Part shown: piece by piece, positions 40,301-55,758 of the stretch
Numbering within the stretch: position 1 is the stretch's first letter
Layout of the letters: every line of letters starts with the position of its first letter
Origin: Ramazzottius varieornatus
Taxonomy: Eukaryota > Tardigrada > Eutardigrada > Parachela > Ramazzottiidae
Direction of reading: 5' to 3'
Length of the DNA: 64,000 bases
Assembly (NCBI GenBank): GCA_001949185.1
Contig: BDGG01000001.1
Location: 3,489,324-3,553,323, forward strand
Translations under genes and position numbers: made by a program
The notes under the pieces: generated by a model
Told to the model about the DNA's origin: nothing
Databases searched by the model: none
The model's input: the letters and a program-made list of their open reading frames with translations, nothing else

Positions 40301-41343
40301 TCGCGCCCACCCGCCGCTATGCTTTCTTGTGCCGATTAATTTGTCTAATAATTTTTGGTTCCATTTTTAGCTCACAGTATTACCAGAGTCAACAACGATT
40401 CTGGATCCTTCTTGTCCACATCCGTGATTGCCGGAATTTGTGTGGGAGTTCTGCTCCTACTGTTGCTGCTCATTGGTACGTTTTCTTTTTCTCGCTTACT
40501 GTACTGTAATATCGGCGTGCCGAAGAACTTCACATCAATATCTCTGTTTCTAGATCTGTGCTGTTTCTTTACGGCTAAACGCGGAATTACCGCGGCGCTT
40601 TGCCGAAAATGCTGTGGAGAGAGCAAGAAGCTTAGCGAGACTGAGGATCTCGAGAAGATGAGAACAACCGACGAAGCGTAAGTGGTCTTCATTTTATTGG
40701 TACGAACGCTTGGGTCGCGCAACTGCTATTACGTGTTTCTGCTTCGTCATCCTTCCTGACCTGTGATCACTTTCTTCTTCCTTATATGTGGGAATGGTAC
40801 TTTGTGCTTGTTCGAGCTTCTCAGCCAGACCATACACCGACTCTTGCAGCTCTAACTCTACTCTTCCAATTTTCTAGTGATCTCAACTTCGAGAAGCAAC
40901 CTCTGACTACCAAACAAGTAACGGAGACCACAACGATACAGACTGTCTACCGCGACCAGGCTTATCCCGAACTGGAGCCAGAAGACAAACCTTCACCTTA
41001 ACTTACTGTCCACTTTCTTCATTTCCACTTCTCATTTCTTTAGATGTAAGGTTCTACTGTAATACCGTGTATGACAGAATACATGGGAACCCCGAAGTTG
41101 GTTGCATCATGTCCCTTCTTTCATTGCAGAGAGAAATCTCCTTCTTTATATACTGCTCTCAACGGTTCCTCATCTCCTTTTCTAAAGACCAAACATCCTG
41201 TTGGCGACAATTACCATAGGCTGGACGATACGTTTGGGATCGACACCACTTCTTCGAGACAAGACGGCCCGCACGATAGCATCTTAGGTGTGACGCGGAC
41301 TAGTTCGGCCGGAAGCTTGGAACGAATGGAGACTGATGTATAG
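37311..41343 (+). CDS. Fas2: NCAM/Fasciclin-2 immunoglobulin adhesion receptor (exon 1 missing)
   Basis: Homophilic neural cell-adhesion molecule of the NCAM/Fasciclin-2 group. Exons: 37311-37500, 37587-37864, 37934-37996, 38078-38152, 38223-38347, 38452-38858, 38921-39200, 39334-39823, 39886-39929, 40006-40168, 40371-40475, 40554-40677, then either 40878-41001 or 41130-41343. The first listed exon begins in phase 1, so the signal-peptide exon lies upstream. About 821 codons with tail A, 851 with tail B. Domains: five Ig domains (cysteine pairs such as FLKCSVE ... YRCQADF and ITCTVRG), two FN3 domains, a TM helix (VIAGICVGVLLLLLLLI) and the juxtamembrane LCCFFTAKRGITAALC block typical of Fasciclin-2/NCAM2. 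Tail A ends PELEPEDKPSP; tail B ends LERMETDV. Both acceptors fit the same donor phase. Confidence 0.93.
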
Positions 41344-41608
41344 TCCTTGACTGACCAAACGAACTTCCGCCCGTCTTTACCGTCTTGTAGACCTTTCCCA
41401 AACGAAACTCAAGTGTGATATTTCCCGCATTCTTTGTTTTCCTTGTTTTGTTTTCTTTTCTGTCCATTCTTGACTAGACCTTTGCTCTTAGCGATATTTA
41501 CTAGTCAGCCGTATATCTTAGCGCGATTATGACCGTTGGTCAGTTTATTTGTTATGTACTTCAGCTTTGATTTTTGCACCACTGTAAATGGTACACACTT
41601 CAATTTCG

Positions 41609-41614
41609 AATAAA
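41609..41614 (+). terminator. Polyadenylation signal of Fasciclin-2
   Basis: AATAAA about 265 bp past the tail-B stop. Further AATAAA hexamers near 41639 and 41736 are alternatives. Confidence 0.5.
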
Positions 41615-41845
41615 CCAGCCTACTATACGCACTACCGCAATAAATTAGCTCTCGAGCGAAGCACCGCAGTACAATGCAAGAGTCAGTTCAGTGAGAATGT
41701 AAAACTACGCCTTCAATCTTGAAAACCAATTCGGTCAATAAAGTCACAATATGCATCGCATGGGTCAAGGCCGGGCAGTATACAATCCAGCTTTCCGCAT
41801 TTACCTCTCAGGCTCCCACGTAGAAAGGCAAAACGAGAAACTGAC

Positions 41846-42090
41846 AGCTCTCATTGAGTACTGTTTGATTGTACAAGTGTACGACAAAAGTAACCGTTAA
41901 AAATGGGCGTAACACTCTAGCGGGGCTTACTTACAACTCAGCTAATGGGAATTAGGCTTTGCTTCATGCGCAAATTTCATTGGCTTCAACCATCTGGCTC
42001 CATACACCCATTTTTAACGGTTCATTTTGTCGTACACTGTACCTATATATTCGCAGGTGTATAGGTACAACCAAACAGTAATGGCTCTCG
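41846..42090. mobile_element. MITE-like element, about 245 bp
   Basis: Long terminal inverted repeats: TACTGTTTGATTGTACAAGT, GTACGACAAAAGTAACCGTT and AAAAATGGG on the left are mirrored on the right (CCCATTTTTAACGGTTCATT, TTGTCGTACACTGTAC, ACCAAACAGTA). The right arm has an extra insert (CTATATATTCGCAGGTGTAT). No coding capacity. It lies downstream of Fasciclin-2. Confidence 0.8.
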
Positions 42091-42751
42091 TCTCTGTACC
42101 GATGTAGGGCAACCGGTAGCGTCATGCGTCGTGTTGCATGCGAGCTCGATTGAACGCAGACCGAGGTCCAGTAGGATAGGAAGAGGATTCAAGTTTGCTG
42201 GACGAGTGCAATACGTCATTCTAAGGAATCACTGAGCTTTCATTTTTGTGGCGAGCACAAGGGTCAATCAGCCGTTTTCTTCCAAACAGCACAGCGCACC
42301 GGTCACAAGACGATCGGGACAGTATGCTCTGCAGTTCCTCGACAAGAAGGCATGGACGTATTAAGGAAAAGACAACGTGAGATATTTTGAAAGAACTGTA
42401 ACTGAAATCTATAACATACGCTACACATACCGGCAAGCCAAAAGTGGAAAAGTGGACACGCCATCCAGCGGGGAAATAAAATATTCTGCGCAAGTCCATA
42501 CAGATGCTGCGTTACGGCCGTTTTCCAGATCTACTATCTTAGGACTGCCGACGATTTTCGAGGTCAAAAGGAAGCTGTATCTCGACCAATCTATATGATC
42601 TAATGATGTGGTAACGCAACAGTTGCACCGGATTGCAGCTACAACACCTTGTTTGTTATTTAAATACGAATTCTAAAGGCACAGCAGGACTATCATCAAC
42701 TAATCCAACCAGCGAGTACTGTAAATGCGGATCAGATATTACACAAGGCAA
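42091..42751. other. Interval without a supported gene
   Basis: Between Fasciclin-2 and GALT. A 73-codon plus-strand frame (42377-42598) has no features of a gene. Confidence 0.5.
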
Positions 42752-42777
42752 AATAACTCAATAATTATTGAGTTATT
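42752..42777. repeat. 26-bp perfect palindrome
   Basis: Perfect inverted repeat centred on AATAATTATT with arms AATAACTC / GAGTTATT. It is followed by a direct repeat of TTATTGAGCTTAAGCT (near 42776 and 42801), itself containing the palindrome AGCTTAAGCT. It lies just past the GALT stop. Confidence 0.85.
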
Positions 42778-42853
42778 ATTGAGCTTAAGCTAATTAACAA
42801 TTATTGAGCTTAAGCTTAGACTTGACCCTTGACTTGTACTAGCGTCTTCTTCG

Positions 42854-44901
<2,048 letters not shown>

Positions 44902-45162
44902 ACTTGCGAGGGGCGGAAATCCGCCAACATTGGCTAATCAGGCAAACTTCACGGACAGCAGAGCATACGGCGATAGCTTCCACTACCGGAAATACGGTTG
45001 AGAACACTTTATCGCGGGATCATCCAGATATGCTCTGAAAAATGCCAGTGGAAGTTACCACGTACAGGAACAGCTGATGTGAAGGCTGCCCGTGGAAACT
45101 GAAAACACAGCTGACATAGTTATGCAGTTGACTCAGCAATTATGTAACTTGAGAAGTGCGCA

Positions 45163-45474
45163 CTAACTGCACTTCAACCGTGTATGAGATGTTGTCGGTG
45201 ATGTCCATAGTAAAATTTTGTTCCCGAAAATATTGACGTAGGAATGGGGCCGGGATTCTTTCTGAAGTTCTTGTATCCATCCGTGAACAAGAAAGAGGTT
45301 CGTAGCGTTTTTGTAATTTGAATCTTGAAGGTCGCAAGTTTGGTGAACCTTCACTTCCTTGTCCGTCGAACACGAACAGCTGGTGGCAAGCCATGCCATG
45401 TTCGCGCTAACGCCGTCTACCGAAGGGCTGGACTAGCTAAACCAGCCAATCAGGAGACTACACATCAGGTCCAT
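45163..45474 (-). CDS. Possible secreted CxC protein, NTR/TIMP-like, 91 aa
   Basis: Tentative model: exon 45474-45443 (MDLMCSLLIG) joined to 45406-45163, 276 nt in phase. The joined N-terminus would be a signal peptide ending before CSCSTDKEVKVHQTCDL. A CxC start, a third Cys, then LFLVHGWIQEL and KILLWTSPTTSHTRLKC recall the N-terminal half of netrin-like/TIMP domains (inference from spacing only). The intron would be only 36 nt, well below every other intron here, so either the gene is a decayed copy, the true exon 1 is elsewhere, or this is chance. Neighbours: GALT same strand, XBP1 divergent. Confidence 0.35.
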
Positions 45475-45703
45475 GTTTGTGTAATTTCCCACATTCGTTT
45501 TTCCAGCATTTTCGATCACTGCATGGTTACTCAAAGTTGTTCGTTTAGCCATCTTTGGCTGGGTCCATAATGCGATTGATATCCTCTCTCGTTTCATCCT
45601 GGGTTCTAACAGAAGTTGGATAGAAGCCTTGGGATCATAGTTACCGTGTGAAGCATCGAGAATGGTGGGTAGGGTGACCATCAAGAAGGAGCCAGTCAAG
45701 GTT

Positions 45704-46938
45704 ATGGCACGACGCGTGGACGGTCATGAGTCCAGTCCCTGTCCTTCTACAGCATCCGAGCACTCTATGTCGTCCTCAGGAGAGAAGCGGAAGGTTCCGA
45801 TGGACGACCTCTTCCCTGGGGACAGAGACAAACGAAGGTGAGTGTAGGACGAAACCATTCAGTGCTGTCTACAAGGTCTCTGTGCACGTCATCGTCTTTT
45901 AGGAAACTTATGAATCGTGTCGCAGCCCAGCAGAGTCGCGATCGGAAGAAACAGCACTTGGATGAGCTCGAAGCTGAAGTCAAACGATTGAGATCAGAGG
46001 TGAGCATAAGGCAACTTGATAAGTTTATCTGTTCATGCAATATCAACTTTACAGTATTTTCTTGTTGAATTTTCCAGAATGTGACCCTGTTATCAAAGAA
46101 CTCCACCATTATCAAAGAGAAGGAAGACCTACGAGTGGAAAACGAGAACTTGAAGAAGCAGTTAGCAGTGTTGTCGGAGAAGAAAGATGCTCCAGCCCTG
46201 AATTCGACAACAGCGGGAGAGGAGAAGGTGTCAGCATCCGAGATCAGTTCCAGCGTGGCTTTTGAATCAGCAGCATTCATTAGTGGGCCTCTGCAGCAGG
46301 AACAAGTCACAATGAGACTGATCTTTTTGCTGATGCAATTCCTCCAAATTCACCCAACCACCTCCTTACAGATGACTTCTTCAATATTCTCGAAGAAATT
46401 TGGATGGACATCAGTGCAGGTACGCAGTGTGACCTACTCAGTTGATTGAGTGTGACTTGATTGGCGGTGAAAAGCAACAAATGGATTGATTGCGAGGAAC
46501 TTGATTCATAGAAGTGGGTCCTTGCTCACTAATATTTTCTTGGTTTCAGGAGCTCATCAAGAACCATATAGCGCTGAACCAGCAAGTCAAGAAGGAATTC
46601 GGGTCCTCCTTCCCGATAACAGAACGCTGGAGAAACAGACGGCGGAGCAGTTGGACTCCCTTAAAGAATTCCTGCAGTGGGAAGCCGTTGATAGCAGTAC
46701 CTCCTCCAGCATGCTAGACAGTACTATGGTCTCAGTCCCTTCGCCCATCATTACTATTCCTGAAATCTATCCCTCATCCCCTAGTTCTTCTGTTTGTTCA
46801 GAGTCACAATTTTCTCCTTGTTCACTAACTCCCATGTCCAGTGATGCTTGTTCGGCTTCAGAGGACTTCCTTCTCGAAGATGCAATGTTGGGCGTAGATG
46901 TTGATCATCTTCTTCGCACTTTCATTAGTGTCGCATAA
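45704..46938 (+). CDS. Xbp1: X-box binding protein 1 (bZIP, unfolded protein response)
   Basis: bZIP transcription factor of the IRE1 branch of the ER stress response. Exons 45704-45837, 45903-45999, 46078-46419 (with a 23-nt internal cassette 46274-46296) and 46550-46938. Basic region RKLMNRVAAQQSRDRKKQH, as in XBP1, followed by a leucine zipper (DELEAEVKRLRSE ... VENENLKKQLAVL). Removing the 23 nt gives 939 nt, 312 aa, with an acidic/serine-rich activation domain (DDFFNILEEIWMDIS, SLKEFLQWEAVDSSTSSS, ending DHLLRTFISVA). Keeping it gives a 246-aa form ending at 46717 with a hydrophobic stretch and a tail resembling the vertebrate arrest peptide. Both frames are divisible by three. Nuclear when spliced; regulated by IRE1 cleavage. 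Confidence 0.95.
46274..46296 (+). promoter_or_regulatory. Non-conventional 23-nt IRE1-type intron of Xbp1
   Basis: The 5' site is CAGCAG|CATTC and the 3' site is CTGCAG|CAGG, both fitting the CNG|CNG loop consensus cut by IRE1. The 23-nt length equals that of fly and worm Xbp1 (mammals 26). There are no GT-AG ends. Excision shifts the frame from a short tail into the long activation-domain exon. Confidence 0.92.
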
Positions 46939-47061
46939 CTTTACTTACTGTACTGCACATCGTTTTGTTTTAAGTTATAGCATACTCATGTTTTGTATTA
47001 AATATCAGCTACTCTAGAGCACCTTCCGTACTTAAAAGACAGTATTTCCGGTGTATCGGTT

Positions 47062-48244
47062 TCATCGTAACTGTTCAACTTCCATTTCCCAACGGGCAGC
47101 TCGAGGGCGTGCTTTTTCGGTATGCTTGGGAAATCTTTTGATCAAGCTGAGCTGATCGTCAGCCTGAAAACGAACGACCGTAAGCAAGCCAGTGAAGCCT
47201 GAAGCTTCGTGAGAGAAATACTATACAAAAGTCGTAGTGAAACCGGTGTAACTGACGAACCGCTTTCTTGCAAATCTCTTTTGCGTTCGCCACAGACTCT
47301 TGGTTCTTCTGTTCTCGAAGTTCCTGTTTCTTCCGAATGACGACTGCTACTATTTTGTTCCTCTTGTCGATTTTCTGAGCATATTCGAGAATACGGCCCT
47401 GCTTTTTGGCCATGTTGACCAGCTGCCGGACACGGTCTTGACTAATGGATACCCCGTGATGCTGCATCTGGCGCACGCGTTCGCCAACACTGAGCTTCAA
47501 TTTCTTCTTCCTTGATATGCCATTCAACGAATCTTTAGAATGGCTGAGCATGAAAGCACGAAAAACCAGCGGCTGTTTCATAGATGAAGGTCTTACGGGG
47601 TTGTCGGTTACTTTACTGGTCTCTTTTCTCGAAGTCGAGATCGGATCCTTTGGCTGTTGGTTTTTGACAGTATCATATCGGTTGGCGCTCAGGATACGGT
47701 CGAGCTGGTTAATTCAACAAACCCAAGTAATCATCACGTGAATACAAGCACCGAACCGATGCTCGTTTTGCCTAAACGTACAGCGTACTTTCTGCTCTCC
47801 TGCGTTGACGTCCGATTTCCTCACTGCGAGGGAGGATACAGATGGAAGCGTAGATTGCTTGGGAGGTCGAAGGTTATGGGAGACATTCGTGGTACGCGGA
47901 GCTTGTTGGACGTTCTTCTGCACTGGATAGACGAAACGGGAAGGATCGAACTTAGCATTCAGTGAAGGGTCTTCTTCATCGGCTGAGTCATGCGGTACTC
48001 TCTGGTTCGCCAATCGACCGTGACAATCATAAAGCGGAGGCCTGGGCTTGAGTTTTCGATAAAACGGCCAGAATTGTCCATCGTTTACTTTAAATGGGAC
48101 AGCAGCAATCGTATCGACGATAACTGGAACAGAATTGTCCTTGGGTTGAACGCTAGCCGTGCTTCCGGGTTCGCTTACAAGCTGACTACTGTCCTTGTTC
48201 CGACTAGCATATTGCGATGTTTGGTCTTCATCTTTGGGATTCAT
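47062..48244 (-). CDS. Unrecognised basic protein, 346 aa
   Basis: Three exons, 48244-47789, 47704-47222, 47163-47062; 1041 nt, each junction in phase 0. The N-terminal third is Ser/Asn/Pro-rich and probably disordered (MNPKDEDQTSQYASRNKDSS). The middle holds VPFKVNDGQFWPFYRKLKPR and a proline-rich part. Exon 2 contains a strongly basic helical stretch (SISQDRVRQLVNMAKKQGR, KIDKRNKIVAVVIRKKQELR), likely coiled coil or nucleic-acid binding. The C-terminus is LSLIKRFPKHTEKARPRAA and an acidic-basic tail. No signal peptide or membrane segment. Family not recognised; a nuclear or cytoskeletal role is speculation. Confidence 0.72.
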
Positions 48245-48815
48245 CTCGCACGGTTAACCAAGAGGTACTCTTCCTTCATCCGGAAGTCAAACGTTCCCGC
48301 GCCCCGGCAACAGGTATTGAGCAAACGAAGAGAAGGCATAGCTTGTATCAGCGACGCATCCCATGTGCAATATACCGTATTCTAAATAGCAGAGCGTACA
48401 TACTGTAGATCTGACAGAAGTGTCGGATGGCTGGACGCGTACATTAGTACTGCTTCCGCTTCCGCTTGAAACCGGTCTGCTGTCACCGCTCTTGCCAACT
48501 GACGATCAGATTTCGGGTCCTGGTTCACGCTTTTCGGAATCTGTCTTGCACGGTACCTTTAATCACTACGCATTAGCCACAAGTGCAATCGTTCTTACAG
48601 GAAACTAGACGTCGTCCCTCGTTGACCCATCGGCCTGGATAAAGAAACAAAATTTAATGGTGAAGCGTTCATCGCATTTCTTTATACACGTGATTAGATT
48701 AACGCAATATGGACGACTGCATGTTGAACAGTTTTAGCAGTAAAACAAAAAGAATCATGATAAAAAAAGATCTACCGTACTTTCTTTGGCAGAGTTACCG
48801 TGAGCAAACACAAAA
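48245..48815. other. Intergenic interval between 346-aa gene and HELQ
   Basis: Presumably the promoter of the minus-strand 346-aa gene and the 3' end of HELQ. A 62-codon plus frame at 48420 has no support. Nothing else seen. Confidence 0.5.
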
Positions 48816-52349
<3,534 letters not shown>

Positions 52350-52766
52350 GGTAGCGTCATCAACGACAGCTGATCTAAAAAGACAACATGGTAGCCGGGT
52401 ACCGAAAGACAGTTCTACCGTGCGCTTCCGGTCTATGCTGATAGGCTTACCTCAGGTCTGGATCGTCCGTTGTGCTACCCAAGCTGTTCGCGCAACATCT
52501 TGCCAACAAGCTTCAGAGTGTCGATTTCTCTTCGGAAGACCCTTCTGTGAAAGGCTTAAACGACGGGATAGCTAAGGAGCGAAGATGGACAATGAGGACA
52601 TCATAAAATTTATCGTAACAGTGGGAGGCCCCACTGGCCACTGCCAGTCTAACCGCTGGAAGTTCGCATCAGTTCCAGCATTGTTTACGTTTAATCAACC
52701 CACTGATTAAATCAACTCCATGTTCGGCTAATGAGCGGTGAGGGGCGAATTTGCTTTTGTTTCAGA

Positions 52767-53287
52767 ACTCTTCCCATTTTGCTCTTCCCATTACGGCGAA
52801 AAATTACAATCCCCCTGTACTTCTCACAGATCCTGCACGCCTGATGGGTATCCGGACAGGTGTCCACGGCTAGCGATCATGGTACGTGCAACGCGCGGTA
52901 ATAGAACGCTCTGTAGTCATTACGCTTTCGGTACTGTGTGCCAGTGTTATGCGCTTATCGCACGCTCGCTGTTCTGCTCTTAGGGGTGTGTGCCAGTGGG
53001 AGTTACGAGTGAAGGATTGAGACGAGCTGTGGACAAAGTGTGGTGCTGGAGACACAGAGAGTTTGGTCATTCCTAACTGGCCATGTCTCAGTGTGCTACA
53101 TAATCAAATTCTATCTTACTCTACCAATCCGCCGGAACTCATCGCGCTGGGCCAGGATCGCCCCATGAGGTTGCGGCGAGCAGAAGTTCCGAAAGATCCA
53201 AGCCGATCCACACTCTTGAGCAACGAAACATTTGGGCGTAGTATATGGGATATGAACTGTCGCTGTGCATCTTCCTGCCCACTTTGA
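52767..53287 (+). CDS. Possible partial gene divergent from HELQ
   Basis: Plus-strand exon-like stretches after good acceptors. 52767 onward: one frame reads SPCTSHRSCTPDGYPDRCPR, another NSSHFALPITAKNYNPPVLL. About 53055-53287: reads ALGQDRPMRLRRAEVPKDPS and ends MNCRCASSCPL, stop. The second frame of the first exon joins in phase 1 to the last; the first frame joins in phase 0 to a different reading starting at 52984. I cannot decide between them, so product and start are open. A Cys-rich secreted protein is possible. Confidence 0.3.
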
Positions 53288-53750
53288 CTAACGCATAAAT
53301 AATTTGTTTTTGTGATATTAATTATGAAGAGCCACTTTCGTGGATTCCCGTCTCACTTCTACACCTAACGTCTTTTTCAGATGGACAGCGTTCTAAAGAG
53401 TAGGTAATGCTGCCGAGCGAAAGACGACATGGTAAGGTCTGTGAGCAAATCGAAGACTGGGTTCTTGCGGATCGGATCGGATCGGATCAGTGGATTGTCC
53501 AAGTGGGATTGTTTAACTTGGCACAACTTTGAATAGCACAATGGTCAAGTCCGCCGTGGATATTCTCGCTGTTCTCACTGGCACTTGACCAAACGAGCCA
53601 GTGTAAGCCAATTTACTCGATCGAAACTACAGCGAGAGGCTCAGATAGCTAACCAGAAAACGTCTACAAACCCATGAGGAACAAAACCGTTTTTCTCTTG
53701 CAAAAAACAACGATAACAATAAGAATTCAACGACCAGTTTCACCGAGGTT
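53288..53750. other. Intergenic, with GGATC repeat
   Basis: No gene seen. Contains four tandem GGATC pentamers (53469-53488). Lies at the convergent 3' ends of the partial plus gene and the long secreted gene. Confidence 0.5.
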
Positions 53751-55758
53751 TTACGCGGTGATCTGGTTGGAGGCTTGGGGTTCTTTCTGAGAAGCTTGGC
53801 GGCTTGAGTCATAGTCGTAGTAGTAGTCGGCATCACTATAACCGTCTTCCCCGTAGTACCAGTTGATCCAGTCGTCGTCGTTCCAATAATAATCGTAGTC
53901 GCCGTGGTCGTTGGAGTAGTCGTCAAGAAAGGAATCATCATACCAGTACTCATCTCCCCAATGGTTGCTTCCGCTTCCCCACCACCAGTCATCGTCAGTT
54001 GAGTTATCATCATAGTAACTATCATACCCAGAGTCCATATCCCCATTGCTAGAGTCCTGTCTGCTAATCTTCTTACGATGCTGCCTGTCCATTTTCTTAT
54101 GCTTCTTGTTCTTATGACGAGCTTCTTCCATGTCTTCTTCATACTGTCTTTTAGGACTGGACTTCATACCAATCGAGGACTTGGTATCGTCGACCACGGA
54201 AGAGGCCTTGTTCTTGATCGAGCTTGAGAGACCGGCGGAAGGCGAGGCACCGGTAAATTTTTGGCTGGGGCTGTCAGTTCTCATGGGAGGCGGATTAGGG
54301 ACCATCTTGTTGTCCAAGGAAAGTTGCTGGCTTCCTCCGGAAGTGGGCCTCGAAGCAGAGCTGGAATCTCCGGTGTGGGTGAGGTCGTTCAAGCCCGACT
54401 GGAGGTTTTTCAGGCCGGCACGGATCTTTTCATATGCGGCATTCTTTTCCTTATCGCTCATAGGCTTCTTGGGTTGGATCGAGTTGGAAGTATCGTCAGC
54501 ATCTCCCATAAGTTCGAGGAGAATCTGGCCGGTGTTTTTGCCCTTGAGGCTAGAGAGGAACTTGCTGGCAGCGGGGAAACGCTTGGCTAAGCGCTCAGCG
54601 ACAGCGCTTATACCTTTCGTCTGGTACAGCTGGCCCAGCTCCGCGATCAGGGTCTGGTTCTTGATAATTTCCTTGAAGAGCCCTTGCTTACCTGTGTGAT
54701 ATTGTTAATTTCACTCTGGATGTTCCAAAATCTTGAGATATCAAATTTCCAAGTCATTTTTTGCCAGTAGGAACTGCGTCAAAAATGTTTCAGTTTGTCT
54801 CGAATTTCTTAAAACTATTTTTTGTGAATATTTGCTGGAAATTTTTCCAACGTAAAACATGGCGTTCCTGTCCTGATAAACCCAAGGCCAGTTTAGCTCG
54901 ATCCCACACAGAAACATATTTGCAACCTGATGGCACCCGTTCATTTCAAGGTCGTTTACCTGGATTGCGAATCTTAGACGGTTGTTTGTTGGGCGCGGAG
55001 CCTGGGCGGCTAGTTGTCAAGGGAGCGGTCTTTTTGGTCGTGGTCATCATTGGAGTTGTGGGTCGCTCCGTGGTGCGAGTTGTGGGTCGCTCCGTCGTAC
55101 GCTTTGTGGTGCGTGGCGTTGTAGTTCGTTCTGTGGTCCGTTCCGTTGTCCGCGTTGTTGTCTGGACCGTAGTGTGATCCGTGGTACGATCTGTGCTGCG
55201 AGATGGGTAGGTAGTGGGGTTTGTCTGTTGTGGCGTAGTCTGAACCACTGTAGACTTGCTGATAGTACTGACAGGTCCAGCGGGCATTGGAGGAACTCCC
55301 GGTGGTAATGAAGCTGCACCCGGAGGTGGCGGTCCTGGTCTAAGCGAGGAAGGACCGTTCGCAGAACCAGAGATGGGAACATACGTCGAGGGGAATGGTG
55401 TTGCCACTCCTGGTTGAACTCCACCTGTAGATCTAGGTGAAATGTTGATTGAAGGAGGCGGCACGGGCGTAGTTGCGGCTCCCGGCTGTACGGATCCAGC
55501 TTGAGGCACGGAAGAACCGTTTCCGGAAGCGGAAGTAGCCTGACTATTGTTGGCAGCTGTGTTGTTGTTCACGAATGGCGATAATATCGCATTCTTAGTG
55601 TCGTTAACGAACCTCTTGGCTGTTTCTGGCAGAGATGATCCAGACGAGTTTCCGACAGGTAGTCTTTGAGTTGTTGATTGAGCATGGACAGAATGGGCCA
55701 CCAGGGCAAGGCACACCACTGCAACATTGCAGCGGTAAACGAGGGAATACATCATCAT
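53751..55758 (-). CDS. Long low-complexity secreted protein with Asp/Tyr/Trp-rich tail
   Basis: Two exons, 55758-54960 and 54691-53751, 1740 nt, 579 aa, joined in phase 1. Signal peptide MMMYSLVYRCNVAVVCLALV ending AHA-Q (~26). Next an Asn/Ser/Pro-rich region, then a Thr/Arg mucin-like block (~175-245) built on TTxRTTE-type repeats. Exon 2 opens with a short folded-looking helical domain (KEIIKNQTLIAELGQLYQTK, RLAKRFPAASKFLSSLKGKN). Then a Ser/Pro linker, a very basic patch (HKNKKHKKMDRQHRKK), and a 77-residue tail with 22 Asp, 16 Tyr and 8 Trp. No family recognised. Secretion plus acidic aromatic tail suggests extracellular matrix, cuticle, adhesive or mineral-binding function (inference). 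Confidence 0.82.

Noticed and set aside
54761-55177. A 138-codon plus-strand frame rich in Val/Arg/Ser
   Set aside because: Complement of the Thr/Arg repeat block of the minus-strand secreted protein; repetitive antisense shadow.
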